Shown: one piece after another, positions 53,541 to 63,902 of the stretch | Layout: each line of letters opens with the position of its first letter | Numbering within the stretch: position 1 is the stretch's first letter | NCBI GenBank assembly: GCA_934541015.1 | Contig: CAKTDC010000002.1 | Coordinates: forward strand, 93,064-157,063 | Origin: an uncultured Luteimonas sp. | GTDB lineage: Bacteria > Pseudomonadota > Gammaproteobacteria > Xanthomonadales > Xanthomonadaceae | Length of the DNA stretch: 64,000 bases | Reading direction: 5' to 3' | Position numbers and translations under genes: made by a program | Notes under the pieces: generated by a model | Databases searched by the model: none | What the model saw: the letters and a program-made list of their open reading frames with translations, nothing else | Told to the model about the DNA's origin: nothing

Positions 53541-54788
53541 ATGACCGCGCCCGTCCAGATCGACGCCAGCTATGCCGCCCGCATCGCCTTCCTGGTCGAG
53601 CTGGCCGAGCACCTGCACGGCTACGGCACCACGGCGCAGCGCCTGGAGGACGCGATGATCTCGGTGTCGCGCCGCCTGGGCCTGGAATGCGAGCCGTGGA
53701 GCAATCCGACCGGCATGATCCTGACCTTCAGCGATCCGCAGCGGCCACCGGGCGACAGCGACACCACCCGCGTCATCCGGCGCGCGCCGGGCGACAACGA
53801 TCTGTACCGGTTGAGCGAGGCCGACCGTATCGCCGAAGAGGTCATGGCCGGTCGGCTGGGAATCGCCGACGGACACGCGGCGCTGCGCGCGCTGGACCGC
53901 CCGCCGACCCGCTCGGCGCGCCTGCTGCAGGCGGCGGGGTTCGGCCTGGCCGCGGCGAGCCTGGCCGGACTGCTGCGCCTGCCCTGGCTGGACATCGTCA
54001 CCGCCGGCGCGATCGGGTTGATGGTGGGGCTGCTCGACCTGCTGGCGCAGCGGCGGCCGCGCCTGCGCGAGGGCAGCGACGCGGTGGCGGCCATCGTCGC
54101 CGGCTCGGTCGCCGTCTGCGTCGCTGCCTGGGTGGCGCCGCTGAACCTCAATACCGTGGTGATCACCTCGATGATCGTGCTGATGCCCGGCCTGTCGCTG
54201 ACCAATGCCGTCAGCGAACTCACCAGCCAGCACCTGGTGGCGGGGACGGCCCGCTTTTCGGGTGCCGTGACCACCCTGCTCAAGCTCACCATCGGGGTGA
54301 TGATCGCGCTGACCCTCGCGCAGCTGCTCGGCATCGAACCGCAGGTGCGCGCGCTGCGGCCGCAGCCGCCGTGGGTGGAATGGGCCTCGGTGCTGTTCGC
54401 CGCGTTCGCCTTCGCGGTGCTGTTCCGCGCCGGGCGCCGCGATTACCTGCTGGTGATGGCGGCAGCGGTGACCGGATATTCGGTGTCGCGCTTTGCCGGC
54501 GAAGCCTGGGGCGGCCCGGTCGGCGTGTTCCTGTCGGCGCTGGTGGTCACCGTGGCGGGGAACGGCTATGCGCGCTGGATGAAGCGTCCGGGGGCGCTGG
54601 TGCGCGTGCCCGGCATCATCATGCTGGTCCCCGGCAGCGTCAGCCTGCGCAGCGTGCTGACCCTGGTGCAGCAGCAGGACGTGGGCGCGGGCCAGGCCAC
54701 GGCGATGGCGGTGCTGAACGTGCTGCTGGCGCTGATCGGCGGCATGCTGATCGGCAACCTGCTGCTGCCGGCGCGCCGCGCGCTGTGA
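53541..54788 (+). CDS. Threonine/serine exporter family (ThrE)
   Basis: This 415-residue inner-membrane protein joins the ThrE amino-acid exporter domain (DUF1212, about 10-260; FLVELAEHLHGYGTTAQRLEDAM) to the second membrane domain (DUF3815-like, about 275-410; VPGIIMLVPGSVSLRSVL), the single-chain form of the family. About ten hydrophobic helices are predicted. ATG 53541 fits the family N-terminus. It is divergent from the Mla operon (188-bp gap). Substrates by family are threonine and serine; nothing here shows which. Confidence 0.83.
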   Translation: MTAPVQIDASYAARIAFLVELAEHLHGYGTTAQRLEDAMISVSRRLGLECEPWSNPTGMILTFSDPQRPPGDSDTTRVIRRAPGDNDLYRLSEADRIAEEVMAGRLGIADGHAALRALDRPPTRSARLLQAAGFGLAAASLAGLLRLPWLDIVTAGAIGLMVGLLDLLAQRRPRLREGSDAVAAIVAGSVAVCVAAWVAPLNLNTVVITSMIVLMPGLSLTNAVSELTSQHLVAGTARFSGAVTTLLKLTIGVMIALTLAQLLGIEPQVRALRPQPPWVEWASVLFAAFAFAVLFRAGRRDYLLVMAAAVTGYSVSRFAGEAWGGPVGVFLSALVVTVAGNGYARWMKRPGALVRVPGIIMLVPGSVSLRSVLTLVQQQDVGAGQATAMAVLNVLLALIGGMLIGNLLLPARRAL

Positions 54789-54811
54789 TCGCCGGCGGTC
54801 GGGGATGCGCC

Positions 54812-54832
54812 GCGCCGGCCTGGAGCCGGCGC
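54812..54832. terminator. Hairpin between convergent thrE-type and H-NS-like genes
   Basis: GCGCCGGC (54812-54819) pairs with GCCGGCGC (54825-54832) with a 5-nt loop in a 69-bp convergent gap, consistent with a shared terminator. No T-run on either side. Confidence 0.4.
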
Positions 54833-54857
54833 AGGCGCCTGCGGGCGCGGGCCCGGC

Positions 54858-55226
54858 CTACTTCTTGATCAGGAAATCCTCGACCTTCTTGCCCTTCTCG
54901 ACCTGCGCGGCCAGCCAGCGCGGCTGCTTGCCGCGGCCGGTCCAGGTTTCGTTGCGGTTGGCCGGATTGCGGTACTTCGGCGGCACCTTGCCGAGCTTCC
55001 TGCCGGTGGCAGCCTTCTTCTTCGCCGCGGGAGCGGCCTTCTTCGCGGCGGGCCTGGCGGCGAACAGTTCCTCGATGGTGTAGCCCTCGGCTGCGGCGAA
55101 ATCGGTGATGCGCTTGCGGATCGCTGCGATCGGCTTGCGCTTGCGCAGGATGCTCTTGCGCTGCCGGGCCTGTTCGATCAGGGCGTCGAGTTCGGTTGCC
55201 GAAAAGGCGTTCAAATCAAATGGCAT
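54858..55226 (-). CDS. H-NS family nucleoid-associated protein
   Basis: This 122-residue H-NS-like DNA-binding protein has an N-terminal oligomerisation helix (ATELDALIEQARQRKSIL), a Lys/Ala-rich linker (AARPAAKKAAPAAKKKAA), and the C-terminal DNA-binding domain containing PPKYRNPANRNETWTGRGKQPRWL, whose T-W-T-G-R-G-K-Q-P-R-W motif is the AT-hook-like core. Such proteins bind and silence AT-rich foreign DNA. It is monocistronic, with an AT-rich promoter region upstream (55227-55330). Confidence 0.92.
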   Translation of the reverse strand: MPFDLNAFSATELDALIEQARQRKSILRKRKPIAAIRKRITDFAAAEGYTIEELFAARPAAKKAAPAAKKKAATGRKLGKVPPKYRNPANRNETWTGRGKQPRWLAAQVEKGKKVEDFLIKK

Positions 55227-55415
55227 TCCATATTGCTCCGGTAACTGGGGATATTGTGCGCCGTGCCTGGTGCGGGCACATCATAATCGAAGTCGATTAA
55301 TCGTGATAATCGCGACGCGGCCGGCGTGGAGGCGGCTCCGTTCCGGGCCCGGCCGCGCGGCGATAATCGGTGCGCCGTGCCTGCGGGCGGAAACCGCGCG
55401 CAGGCGGGGTCCTGC

Positions 55416-57128
55416 TCAGGCGCGCAGGCGAGAGAGCAGGGTCTCGCGGTCGAGATTCTCCGACGCTTCCGCCGTGCGGCCGCGGTATTCGAAGGTGCCT
55501 GCGGCCAGCCCGCGCTCGGACACCACGACCCGGTGCGGAATGCCGATGAGCTCGATATCGGCGAACATCGGTCCGGGGCGCAGCCCGCGGTCGTCGAGCG
55601 CGGTGTCGATGCCGGCCGCCGCCAGCTCGCGGTACAGCGCATCGGCGGCTGCGGCCACCTCGGCGTTGCCCTTGGGGTTGATCACGCACACCACCGCGTT
55701 CCACGGCGCCATCGGCCCGGGCCAGACGATGCCGGCGTCGTCGTGGTTCTGTTCGATGGCCGCGGCGACGATGCGCGACACGCCGATGCCGTAGCAGCCC
55801 ATCGCCGGATGCACCGGTTTGCCGTCGGCGTCGAGCACGCTGCACTGCATGGCTTCGGAATAGCGGCGGCCGAGCGCGAAGACGTGGCCGACCTCGATGC
55901 CGCGCGCCAGCTCCAGGCTGCCCTTGCCGTCGGGCGAGGGATCGCCGGCGAGGACGTTGCGGATGTCGGCGACGCTGTCGGGCCCGGGCAGGTCGCGGCC
56001 CCAGTTGACGCCGGCGATGTGGAAGCCGGGCTCGTTGGCGCCGACCACAAAATCGGCCATCGCCGCCACCGTGCGGTCGGCGAGCACGCGGATCGGCCGG
56101 CGCGGGTTCAGCGGGCCGAGAAAGCCCGGCTCGCTGCCCAGGTGGTCCTGGATCTCGGCCTCGGTGGCCAGCCGGTACTCGGCCAGGCCGGGCTGCTTGG
56201 CCAGCTTGATCTCGTTGACCACGTGGTCGCCGCGGACCAGGGCGAGCACGAACTGCGGCGCGCCCTCGCCGTCGTGGCCCATCAGCGCCACCGACTTCAC
56301 CGTGCGCTGCAGCGGAATGCCGAGCAGGGCGGCGACGTCCTCGCAGGTCTTCTGCACCGGCGTGTCGACCTTGCGCAGGGCTTCGGTCGCGTCCGCGCGC
56401 GGGCCAGGCGCGAGCGCTTCGGCCAGTTCGACGTTGGCCGCGTAGTCCGATCCCTCGCAGAACGCCAGCGCGTCCTCGCCCGATTCGGCCAGCACGTGGA
56501 ACTCGTGCGAGGCGCTGCCGCCAATCGCGCCGGTGTCGGCGGCCACGGCGCGGAACTTCAGCCCGAGCCGGGTGAAGATGCGGTCGTAGGCGGCGTACAT
56601 GTTGCGGTATTCGCGCTGCAGGTCCTCGTCGGAGACATGGAAGGAGTAGGCGTCCTTCATGATGAACTCGCGCGCGCGCATCACCCCGAAGCGCGGGCGG
56701 ATCTCGTCGCGGAACTTGGCGGTGACCTGGTAGAGGTTCACCGGCAGCTGCCGGTAGCTGGAGAACTCCTGGCGGAAGAAATCGGTCACCGCCTCTTCCG
56801 CGGTCGGCGTGAAGCAGTATTCCTGATCCTTGCGGTCGCGGATCTTCAGCAACTGCGGGCCGAACTTCTCCCAGCGGCCGGTTTCCTGCCACAGCTCGCG
56901 CGGCTGCACCGAGGGCATCGCCATCTCGATCGCGCCGGCGCGGTTCATCTCCTCGCGCACGATGGCCTCGACCTTGCGCAGCACGCGCAGGCCCAGCGGC
57001 GACCAGGTGTACAGGCCCGAGGCGAGCTTGCGGATCATTCCCGCGCGGAGCATCAGCCGGTGGCTGGCGATCTCGGCGTCGGCGGGGGTTTCCTTCTCGG
57101 TGTGGAGGTGGAATTGCGACAGGCGCAT
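55416..57128 (-). CDS. proS: Prolyl-tRNA synthetase
   Basis: This 570-residue class II aminoacyl-tRNA synthetase of the bacterial type carries the INS editing insertion. [15 protein letters not shown] at the N-terminus, [14 protein letters not shown] (motif 1 region), [26 protein letters not shown] (motif 2), the editing domain from about 230 to 400, [20 protein letters not shown] (motif 3) near 440 and the C-terminal anticodon-binding domain from about 475 are all present. ATG 57128 is the expected start. It is an essential housekeeping gene. Confidence 0.97.
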   Translation of the reverse strand: MRLSQFHLHTEKETPADAEIASHRLMLRAGMIRKLASGLYTWSPLGLRVLRKVEAIVREEMNRAGAIEMAMPSVQPRELWQETGRWEKFGPQLLKIRDRKDQEYCFTPTAEEAVTDFFRQEFSSYRQLPVNLYQVTAKFRDEIRPRFGVMRAREFIMKDAYSFHVSDEDLQREYRNMYAAYDRIFTRLGLKFRAVAADTGAIGGSASHEFHVLAESGEDALAFCEGSDYAANVELAEALAPGPRADATEALRKVDTPVQKTCEDVAALLGIPLQRTVKSVALMGHDGEGAPQFVLALVRGDHVVNEIKLAKQPGLAEYRLATEAEIQDHLGSEPGFLGPLNPRRPIRVLADRTVAAMADFVVGANEPGFHIAGVNWGRDLPGPDSVADIRNVLAGDPSPDGKGSLELARGIEVGHVFALGRRYSEAMQCSVLDADGKPVHPAMGCYGIGVSRIVAAAIEQNHDDAGIVWPGPMAPWNAVVCVINPKGNAEVAAAADALYRELAAAGIDTALDDRGLRPGPMFADIELIGIPHRVVVSERGLAAGTFEYRGRTAEASENLDRETLLSRLRA

Positions 57129-57220
57129 GTGGCGTTCCGGGTGACTGGATCGGGGTCAGCCCACCATTCTGCCATGTCCGGGCGGGCGGCTCCGGCGCCC
57201 GCCGCGCCGCGGGGCGCGGC

Positions 57221-57619
57221 TCAGCCGCCTGGATTCCGGCAGTAGGCCTTGATCGCGGCGTTGGCCAGTTCGGTCTGGTTGGCGCGCTCCTCGGCGTTCA
57301 GGGCACGGCCGGGGTGGCCGTCGGCGCCGGCCTCGTGCACGGTGTCGCCGCTGCGCAGCGCGGCCAGGTTCTCGCGTGCGCTGGTGCACTGCGCGTTCTC
57401 CACCGGCTCCTCGCCCCCGGTGGCCGCCTGCGGCTGCGAGGCGCCCTTGTGGGTGATCGCGCGCTGCTGGTACTGGCCCTGGGCCGGCGGGGTCTGCGAA
57501 TAGTGGGTGACGCCGTTGGCGTCCTTCCACTGGTAGACCTCCTGGACCTGGGCGAAGGCGCTGCCGGACGCGGCGAGCACGGAAAGTGCGGTGAAGGCGA
57601 AAACCTGCAGGCGGCCCAT
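57221..57619 (-). CDS. DUF4124 domain exported protein
   Basis: This 132-residue exported protein has a signal peptide (residues 1-24, ending SGSAFA), then a short DUF4124 domain with the WKDANGVTHYSQTPP signature around 32-46, a family common in gammaproteobacteria. A C-terminal helical segment has two cysteines. Function unknown. The ATG at 57619 was chosen because it begins the signal peptide; the frame continues upstream as shadow. Confidence 0.85.
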   Translation of the reverse strand: MGRLQVFAFTALSVLAASGSAFAQVQEVYQWKDANGVTHYSQTPPAQGQYQQRAITHKGASQPQAATGGEEPVENAQCTSARENLAALRSGDTVHEAGADGHPGRALNAEERANQTELANAAIKAYCRNPGG

Positions 57620-57728
57620 GGCGGTTCCGGTTGGCGGCGGCGGGAGCCCCGATTGCAACACCGGCGCCGGAGGCATGCAAGCCCGTGGCGGCCTGCCGGC
57701 GGCGACCGCAGGCGCTAAACTCCGGCGC

Positions 57729-58502
57729 ATGGACGACGACACTCCGGCTCCCGCGCGCGGCCGCGGCATCTACCTGCTGCCCAACCTGTTCACCACGGGC
57801 GGGCTGTTCGCCGGCTTCTTCGCCATCATCGCCGCCTCGCAGGGGCGGATCACCGCGGCCTGCGTGGCGGTGTTCGTGGCCGCGATCCTGGACGGCATCG
57901 ACGGCCGCGTGGCGCGGCTGACCAATACCCAGACCGAGTTCGGCGTGCAGTACGACTCGCTGGCCGACCTGATCAGCTTCGGCATGGCGCCGGCGCTGGT
58001 GATGTACCACTGGTCGCTGGTGTCGATGCGCCTGGACGGGCCGACCGCCGGCAAGATCGGCTGGCTGGCGGCCTTCCTGTATGCGGCCTGCGCCGCGCTG
58101 CGGCTGGCGCGCTTCAACAGCCAGGTGGGGACGGTGGACAAGCGCTGGTTCATCGGCCTGGCCAGCCCCGCCGCCGCCGGACTGATGGCGAGCTTCGTCT
58201 GGACCTGCCACGCCTTCGACCTGAGCGGCGACGACCTGCGCTATCCCGCGCTCGCGGTGACCGTGCTCGCCGGCCTGCTGATGGTCAGCCGGCTGCGCTA
58301 CAGCAGTTTCAAGGGCGGCGGCTCCGGGCCGAAGTCGGACCGGGTGCCGTTCGCCGCGCTGCTGGTGGCGGTGGCGATCCTGATCGCGCTTTGGATCGAC
58401 CCGCCGGTCACCCTGCTGGTGGCCTCCGGCCTGTATGCGCTGTCCGGTCCGGTGCTGTGGTTCTGGCGCCGGCGCGACCCGGCGCGGGGCGGGGCGCGGT
58501 GA
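57729..58502 (+). CDS. pssA: CDP-diacylglycerol-serine O-phosphatidyltransferase
   Basis: This 257-residue membrane enzyme makes phosphatidylserine, the precursor of phosphatidylethanolamine. The CDP-alcohol phosphatidyltransferase motif DGxxARxxxxxxxxGxxxDxxxD is present as DGIDGRVARLTNTQTEFG then VQYDSLADLISFG around residues 57-85. About eight hydrophobic segments are predicted. A short N-terminal arm (MDDDTPAPARGRG) precedes IYLLPNLFT. It overlaps the next small gene in GTGA. Confidence 0.93.
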   Translation: MDDDTPAPARGRGIYLLPNLFTTGGLFAGFFAIIAASQGRITAACVAVFVAAILDGIDGRVARLTNTQTEFGVQYDSLADLISFGMAPALVMYHWSLVSMRLDGPTAGKIGWLAAFLYAACAALRLARFNSQVGTVDKRWFIGLASPAAAGLMASFVWTCHAFDLSGDDLRYPALAVTVLAGLLMVSRLRYSSFKGGGSGPKSDRVPFAALLVAVAILIALWIDPPVTLLVASGLYALSGPVLWFWRRRDPARGGAR

Positions 58503-58747
58503 GCTGGGACGACCTGCAGCGGGAGGTGCTGGAAGCGCTGGGCCACCGGCTGTACCGCGTCGACGTCGCGGCCGGGCTTCCCCCGGGCCGGCTGGTGGAC
58601 GCGCTGCTGCAGGCGGCCGGCGCCGGGCCGCAGGCGGTCGCGCTGCTGCGCGCGCGGCTGGCGACGGGGCTTCCGCTGACGCCTGCCGCCAAGCGCGCGC
58701 TGTGGCCGGAGCTGCGCGCCCTGCGCCGCCGGACCGGCAGCGGATGA
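58499..58747 (+). CDS. Small unknown protein between pssA and rimI
   Basis: This 82-residue helical protein of unknown function starts at a GTG overlapping the pssA stop, and its stop overlaps the rimI ATG. It is Leu/Arg/Ala-rich (MSWDDLQREVLEALGHRLY at the start). The position before rimI is where many gammaproteobacteria carry holD, but the length is shorter than HolD and I see no clear HolD motif. The tight overlaps support translation. No family recognised. Confidence 0.6.
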   Translation: MSWDDLQREVLEALGHRLYRVDVAAGLPPGRLVDALLQAAGAGPQAVALLRARLATGLPLTPAAKRALWPELRALRRRTGSG

Positions 58748-59253
58748 ATGCGGTGGCCGCGGACGCCGGACCTGCCGCGGTGGGCATGCGCCCGATGCGC
58801 GAGTCCGATCTGCCCGCGGTGATGGAAATCGAACTGCGCGCCTATCCCTTCCCCTGGACCATGGGCATCTTCCGCGACTGCCTGCAGGCCGGGTATCGCG
58901 GCTGGACCATGCACCGCGATGCCCGCCTGGTCGGCTACGGCGTGGTCAGCGTGGCGGCCGACGAGGCGCACATCCTGAACCTGTGCGTGGATCCGGTGGA
59001 GCAGGGCGCGGGCCTGGGCCGGCGGCTGCTGCAGGCGCTGCTGCGGGTGGCCCGCGGCGAAGGCGCGCAGCGCGTGTTCCTGGAGGTCAGGCCCTCCAAT
59101 CCGCACGCGATCGCGCTCTACCACGACACCGGCTTCAACGAGATCGGGCGGCGCCCGCGCTATTACCCGGCACACGGCGGGCGTGAAGACGCCATCGTGA
59201 TGGCACTGGAGCTGCTGGACGACGACATCACCCGGATGCCGGCGATCCGGTGA
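58744..59253 (+). CDS. rimI: Ribosomal protein bS18 alanine N-acetyltransferase RimI
   Basis: This 169-residue GNAT enzyme acetylates the N-terminal alanine of bS18. MRPMRESDLPAVMEIELRAYPFPWT near residues 16-40, ILNLCVDPVEQGAGLGRRLLQALL near 78-101 (acetyl-CoA loop Q/RxxGxG) and LEVRPSNPHAIALYHDTGFNEIGRRPRYYP near 116-145 are characteristic. The acidic C-terminus (ELLDDDITR) is an extension. ATG overlaps the preceding stop. Confidence 0.9.
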   Translation: MNAVAADAGPAAVGMRPMRESDLPAVMEIELRAYPFPWTMGIFRDCLQAGYRGWTMHRDARLVGYGVVSVAADEAHILNLCVDPVEQGAGLGRRLLQALLRVARGEGAQRVFLEVRPSNPHAIALYHDTGFNEIGRRPRYYPAHGGREDAIVMALELLDDDITRMPAIR

Positions 59254-59337
59254 CGCTTGCGGACCCGGCTCGTCGTCTGCCGGGCCCGGCCGCCATGGAC
59301 GACGGGCCGCCACGGCTTTCGCGAGGCGTTCACGGCG

Positions 59338-60990
59338 TCAGGGGCGCGGGACCTCCGGCGCGTCCGCCGGATCCGGTGGTGCGCTGCCAGGCGGCGACTG
59401 CAGCGCGGCATCGAGCCAGGCGATTTCCCCGCCGACCATCGTCAGCAGGCTGCGGGTGCCCGGGAGCGCCTGCGCCGGCAGCGCTTCGTCGAGCACGTCC
59501 TGCGACAGGACCGCGAGGTCGGCAAGGTATCCGGGCGCGAGCCGTCCCTTCACGGCCTCGGTGAACTCGGCGTAGGCGCTGCCTGCGGTGTAGGCCTGCA
59601 GCACCTGCTCGCGGCTCAGGGCCTGGTCCGGGCGGGTGGCGGGCGCGATCGCGAACATCATGTTCAGCCACGGGCTGGGCGGGCCGTCGCTGCCAAAAGC
59701 GAGCGGAATGCCGTCATCGAGCGCGGCTGCGAGCGGCTGCAGCGCGTGCGCGCGCATGAACGCCGCTTCGGGCGGCGGCAGCATGAGGTGCGAGGGGTTC
59801 TGTACCAGCACCAGGCCGAAGTCCCGCGCCCGCTGGACCAGGTCCGGCGCCAGCCCGTCGCCATGTTCGATCCGCGGGCGGAGCCTGCGCCAGGCCTCGG
59901 CAGCCGCGATCACCGCCATCGCATCCAGGACCGTGGCCATGGTCGCGTCGCCGGAAATGTGCAGCAGGGGCTGGTCGCGGCGCTCGAAGATTTCCCGCAG
60001 CAGCGCCCCGGTCTGGCGGGGGCTGAAGTTCTGGCGGCCGTGGCTGCCGTCCGGATATGCCGGACGCATCGCGGCCCCGCGCTCCATCGGGGTGCCGTCG
60101 AGAATCCACTTGGTGCCCGAGACGGTGATTCCGGGCGATGCGGGGTCGTGGGCCGGCAGGTCGAGATGGTCCGGGGCCTCGCCGGGGACCTTCGCCAGGG
60201 GCGTGCGGATGACGCGCACGCGCAGGAGAGTGCCTGTATCGCGCCATGCGGCGACGAAGTCAGGCACGGGGCTGCCGATGGCCATGTTCTGGATGCTGGT
60301 GATGCCGAGCTTGAGCAGGGTTTCGCTTTGGGCGGCGATGATCCCGCGCAGTTGCCGCGGACGCGGGGGCAGGCGCGCGCGCGGCGACCACTGCGCGTAT
60401 TCGTACACGCGGCCATCGAACGCGCCGCTGGCGTCCCGCCCCAGCCAGCCGCCCGCGGGCACGTCCTCCGGCGACAGTCCGAGCGCGCGCCGGGCGGCGC
60501 TGTTGACCAGCATGCCGTGCCCGGTCCATCCGGTGAGAAGCACCGGGCGGTGCGGGTGCAGCGCGTCGAGCCCGGCCAGCCGCAGCGCCGGATCGTGCAG
60601 CGCATCCATGTCGATGCCGGCGGTGATCCACAGATCGCCGGTGGTCTCCTGCGCTGCGAGTGCGGCGGCGACGGCATCGCTGCCGCCCTGTCCCGGCGGG
60701 AAGCCGAGATGGACGGCCGGCGGGCCGGCTTCGATGTGGGTATGCGCGTCGTTGATGCCCGGCACCACGCGGCGGCCCTGGAGGTCGATGCGCCGGGTCG
60801 TGCCCGTGGCCAGCGACAGGATCGCGGCATCGTCGCCGACCGCAACGATGCGATCGCCCTCGACCGCCAGGGCGGTCGCGGATGGCTGCCCCGGGTCGCC
60901 GGTCCAGACCTTGCCGTTGTGCAGGACGGTGTCGACCGCCGCCGCGTCGGCGATGGCCAGCAGCAGACAAAGACCGGCCAGGAGGCGCAT
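59338..60990 (-). CDS. Exported amidohydrolase (YtcJ-like)
   Basis: This 550-residue metal-dependent hydrolase of the amidohydrolase superfamily has a signal peptide (LLAGLCLLLAIADAAA), so it is probably periplasmic or secreted. DAHTHIEAG near 80 supplies the HxH metal ligands. Further metal and catalytic residues lie in LHISGDATMATVLDAM, IEHGDGL and AFGSDGPPSPWLNMMFAI near 350-460. YtcJ-like members act on N-acyl or cyclic amide substrates; none can be inferred here. It lies 53 bp after the valS stop, on the same strand. Confidence 0.85.
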   Translation of the reverse strand: MRLLAGLCLLLAIADAAAVDTVLHNGKVWTGDPGQPSATALAVEGDRIVAVGDDAAILSLATGTTRRIDLQGRRVVPGINDAHTHIEAGPPAVHLGFPPGQGGSDAVAAALAAQETTGDLWITAGIDMDALHDPALRLAGLDALHPHRPVLLTGWTGHGMLVNSAARRALGLSPEDVPAGGWLGRDASGAFDGRVYEYAQWSPRARLPPRPRQLRGIIAAQSETLLKLGITSIQNMAIGSPVPDFVAAWRDTGTLLRVRVIRTPLAKVPGEAPDHLDLPAHDPASPGITVSGTKWILDGTPMERGAAMRPAYPDGSHGRQNFSPRQTGALLREIFERRDQPLLHISGDATMATVLDAMAVIAAAEAWRRLRPRIEHGDGLAPDLVQRARDFGLVLVQNPSHLMLPPPEAAFMRAHALQPLAAALDDGIPLAFGSDGPPSPWLNMMFAIAPATRPDQALSREQVLQAYTAGSAYAEFTEAVKGRLAPGYLADLAVLSQDVLDEALPAQALPGTRSLLTMVGGEIAWLDAALQSPPGSAPPDPADAPEVPRP

Positions 60991-61043
60991 CGGAATTTCC
61001 CGCGGGAGATGCCCGGATCAACGCATCCTGGAGCTGGGCCCGG

Positions 61044-63896
61044 TCAGCCGAGCCGGCGGCGCTGCGCGGTGAGCGCCGAGTGCTGCGCGGCCCAGTCGGC
61101 CAGGCGCTGGCGCTCCTGGTCGACCACCGCCGGCGGCACCTTGTCGCTGAACTTCGCCAGCTTGGCTTCGCTCTTGTCCTTTTCGCCGGAGACGCGCGCG
61201 ATCTCCCGGTCCAGGCGCGCGCGCTCGGCGTCCAGGTCGACCAGCCCCTCCAGCGGGACGAACAGCTTCAGTTCGCCGATCAGGCCGGCGGCGGCCGGCG
61301 GGGGCTCGCCTTCGATCGCCTCGATCCGGTCGAGCCGGTTGAGGAACTTCAGCTGCGAATCGAAGCGCTGCAGCCGCGCCGCGTCGCCGGCGGTGCCGGC
61401 CTGCACCAGCAGCGGCACCTGCTTCGACGGCGACACGCCGAGCTCGCTGCGGATGCGGCGCAGGGCGGTGACCATCTGCTTCAGCCATTCGACGTCGGCC
61501 TCGGCCCGGGCGAAATCCCCGGAGAAATCGCCGGCCTGCGGATAGCGCTGCAGCGAGATCGTGCCGCCGGCGATGCCCAGGCGCGGCGCCACCTGGCGCC
61601 ACAGTTCCTCGGTCACGAACGGAATCAGCGGATGCAGCAGGCGCAGCAGCGCTTCGAGCACCTGCAGCAGGGTCTGCCGGGTGCTGTCCGCGGCCGCGGC
61701 ATCGCCGCCCTGCAGCGCGGGCTTGGCGAGCTCGACGAACCAGTCGCAGTACTCGTTCCAGGCGAATTCGTAGAGCGTCTGCGCCAGCAGGTCGAAGCGG
61801 TAGGCGGCGAAGTGGGCCTGCGCGTCGGCGGCGGTTTTCGCAAGGCGCGAGAGGATCCACTTTTCCGCATCGGTGACGGGTGCTGGAACTTCCGAATCCC
61901 CGATCCCGGATCCCGAATCCCGGCCTTCGGTATTCATCAGCACGAAGCGGGTGGCGTTCCACAGCTTGTTGCAGAAGTTCTTGTAGCCCTCGGCGCGGCC
62001 GAGGTCGAACTTGATGTCGCGGCCGGGACCGGCGAGCGCGGCCATGGTGAAGCGCAGCGGATCGGCGCCGTGGGCGGCGATGCCCTCGGGGAACTCCTTG
62101 CGCGTGGCCTTCTCGATCTTCGGCGCGTCCTTGGGCTTCATCAGCCCGGTGGTGCGCTTGGCCACCAGGTCCTCGATGCTGATGCCGTCGATGATGTCGA
62201 GCGGGTCGAGGATGTTGCCCTTGGACTTGGACATCTTCTGGCCGTCCTTGTCGCGGACCAGGCCGGTGATGTAGACGTCGTCGAAGGCGACCTTGCCGGT
62301 CAGCGCGTCGGTCATCATGACCATGCGCGCGACCCAGAAGAAGATGATGTCGAAGCCGGTGACCAGCACGCTGGTCGGCAGGAAGTCGTCGAAGCCGCGC
62401 TCGCGCATCGCCGCCTCGTCCGGCCAGCCCAGGGTGCTGAACGGCCACAGCGCCGAGGAGAACCAGGTTTCGAGCACGTCGCTGTCCTGGCGCAGCGGCA
62501 CCTGGCTGCCGATGCCGCCGCGGGCGCGCGCATCGGCCTCGTCGCGGCCGACGAAGATATTGCCGGCCTCGTCGAACCACGCCGGGATGCGGTGGCCCCA
62601 CCAGAGCTGGCGGCTGATGGTCCAGTCCTGGATGTTCTCCATCCAGTGGCGGTAGGTGTTGATCCAGTTCGGCGGCACGAACTTCACCGAACCCGGCTTT
62701 CCATCAACACCTTCGACCAGCTCCATGCCGCGCTTGCCCATCCGGTCCATCGCGACGAACCACTGGTCGGTCAGGTAGGGCTCGATCACCTGGCCGCTGC
62801 GGTCGCCGCGCGGGACCTGCAGCTTGTGCGGCTTCGTTTCGACCAGCAGGCCGAGCGCATCGAGGTCTGCGAGCACGATCCTGCGCGCGTCGTAGCGGTC
62901 GAGGCCGCGGTACTTCTCCGGTGCCGCGTCGTTGACCGTGGCGGTATCGGTGAACAGGTTGATCATCGGCAGGCCGTGGCGCTGGCCCACCGCGTAGTCG
63001 TTGAAGTCGTGCGCGGGGGTGACCTTGACCACGCCGGTGCCGAAGTCGCGGTCGACGTAGTCGTCGGTGATCAGCGGGATCCGGCGGCCGGTCAGCGGCA
63101 GCTCGACGCTGGCCCCGTGCAGCGCGGCGTAGCGCGGGTCCTCCGGATGCACCATCACCGCGGTGTCGCCGAGCATGGTCTCGGGACGGGTGGTGGCGAC
63201 GACGAGGTAATCGCGCGTTTCGCGCAGCAGCTCGTTGCCCTCGGCGTCGCGCTCGACGTGCTCGTAGCTGCGGCCGTCGGACAGCGGATAGCGGATCGAC
63301 CAGAGGAAGCCGTCCTCCTCCTCGCTCACCACCTCCAGGTCCGACACCGCCGTCTGCAGCACCGGATCCCAGTTCACCAGGCGCTTGCCGCGGTAGATCA
63401 GCCCCTGCTCGTGCAGGCGCACGAAGGCCTCGATCACCGCCTTCGACGGCATCGCGTCCATGGTGAACACGCTGCGCGACCAGTCGCCGGAGGTGCCCAT
63501 GCGGCGCATCTGCCGCTCGATGGTGTCGCCCGACTGCTGCTTCCACTCCCAGACTTTCGCGATGAAACCCTCGCGCCCCAGCGAGTCGCGCGTCTCGCCG
63601 CTGCCGGCGATCGCGAGGTTGCGGCTGACCACCATTTCGGTGGCGATGCCGGCGTGGTCGGTCCCCATCTGCCACAGCGTGCGGAAACCGCGCATGCGGT
63701 GGTAGCGGATCAGCGCGTCCTGCAGTGTGTGCTGGAACGCATGGCCCATGTGCAGGGTGCCGGTGACGTTGGGCGGCGGCAGCAGGATGGTGTAGGCCGG
63801 CCCGTCGCCGCGCGGCGCGAACACGCCGGACGCCTCCCACTCGGCGTAGAGGCGGGATTCGAAGGTGCCGGGGTCGTAGGTGGGGGAGAGGGACAT
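61044..63896 (-). CDS. valS: Valyl-tRNA synthetase
   Basis: This 950-residue class I aminoacyl-tRNA synthetase has [15 protein letters not shown] (HIGH motif) near 37-51, the editing domain from about 190 to 330, [12 protein letters not shown] near 552-563 and the C-terminal coiled-coil with [20 protein letters not shown] near 880. ATG 63896 starts [17 protein letters not shown]. Near residues 658-668 the anticodon-domain entry contains [12 protein letters not shown], encoded by four GGGAT(T/C)(C/G)-type heptamers that look like an in-frame insertion of the genomic repeat. The 5' side is a GGGAATC tandem tract. Confidence 0.96.
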   Translation of the reverse strand: MSLSPTYDPGTFESRLYAEWEASGVFAPRGDGPAYTILLPPPNVTGTLHMGHAFQHTLQDALIRYHRMRGFRTLWQMGTDHAGIATEMVVSRNLAIAGSGETRDSLGREGFIAKVWEWKQQSGDTIERQMRRMGTSGDWSRSVFTMDAMPSKAVIEAFVRLHEQGLIYRGKRLVNWDPVLQTAVSDLEVVSEEEDGFLWSIRYPLSDGRSYEHVERDAEGNELLRETRDYLVVATTRPETMLGDTAVMVHPEDPRYAALHGASVELPLTGRRIPLITDDYVDRDFGTGVVKVTPAHDFNDYAVGQRHGLPMINLFTDTATVNDAAPEKYRGLDRYDARRIVLADLDALGLLVETKPHKLQVPRGDRSGQVIEPYLTDQWFVAMDRMGKRGMELVEGVDGKPGSVKFVPPNWINTYRHWMENIQDWTISRQLWWGHRIPAWFDEAGNIFVGRDEADARARGGIGSQVPLRQDSDVLETWFSSALWPFSTLGWPDEAAMRERGFDDFLPTSVLVTGFDIIFFWVARMVMMTDALTGKVAFDDVYITGLVRDKDGQKMSKSKGNILDPLDIIDGISIEDLVAKRTTGLMKPKDAPKIEKATRKEFPEGIAAHGADPLRFTMAALAGPGRDIKFDLGRAEGYKNFCNKLWNATRFVLMNTEGRDSGSGIGDSEVPAPVTDAEKWILSRLAKTAADAQAHFAAYRFDLLAQTLYEFAWNEYCDWFVELAKPALQGGDAAAADSTRQTLLQVLEALLRLLHPLIPFVTEELWRQVAPRLGIAGGTISLQRYPQAGDFSGDFARAEADVEWLKQMVTALRRIRSELGVSPSKQVPLLVQAGTAGDAARLQRFDSQLKFLNRLDRIEAIEGEPPPAAAGLIGELKLFVPLEGLVDLDAERARLDREIARVSGEKDKSEAKLAKFSDKVPPAVVDQERQRLADWAAQHSALTAQRRRLG
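61894..61921 (-). repeat. Four heptamer units inside valS coding sequence
   Basis: On the plus strand the units read GAATCCC, CGATCCC, GGATCCC, GAATCCC, i.e. GGGATTC, GGGATCC, GGGATCG, GGGATTC in the sense of valS. They belong to the same style as the GGGAATC tract upstream of the gene. They encode the non-conserved DSGSGIGDS segment without breaking the frame. Confidence 0.7.
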
Positions 63897-63902
63897 GGGG
63901 CT

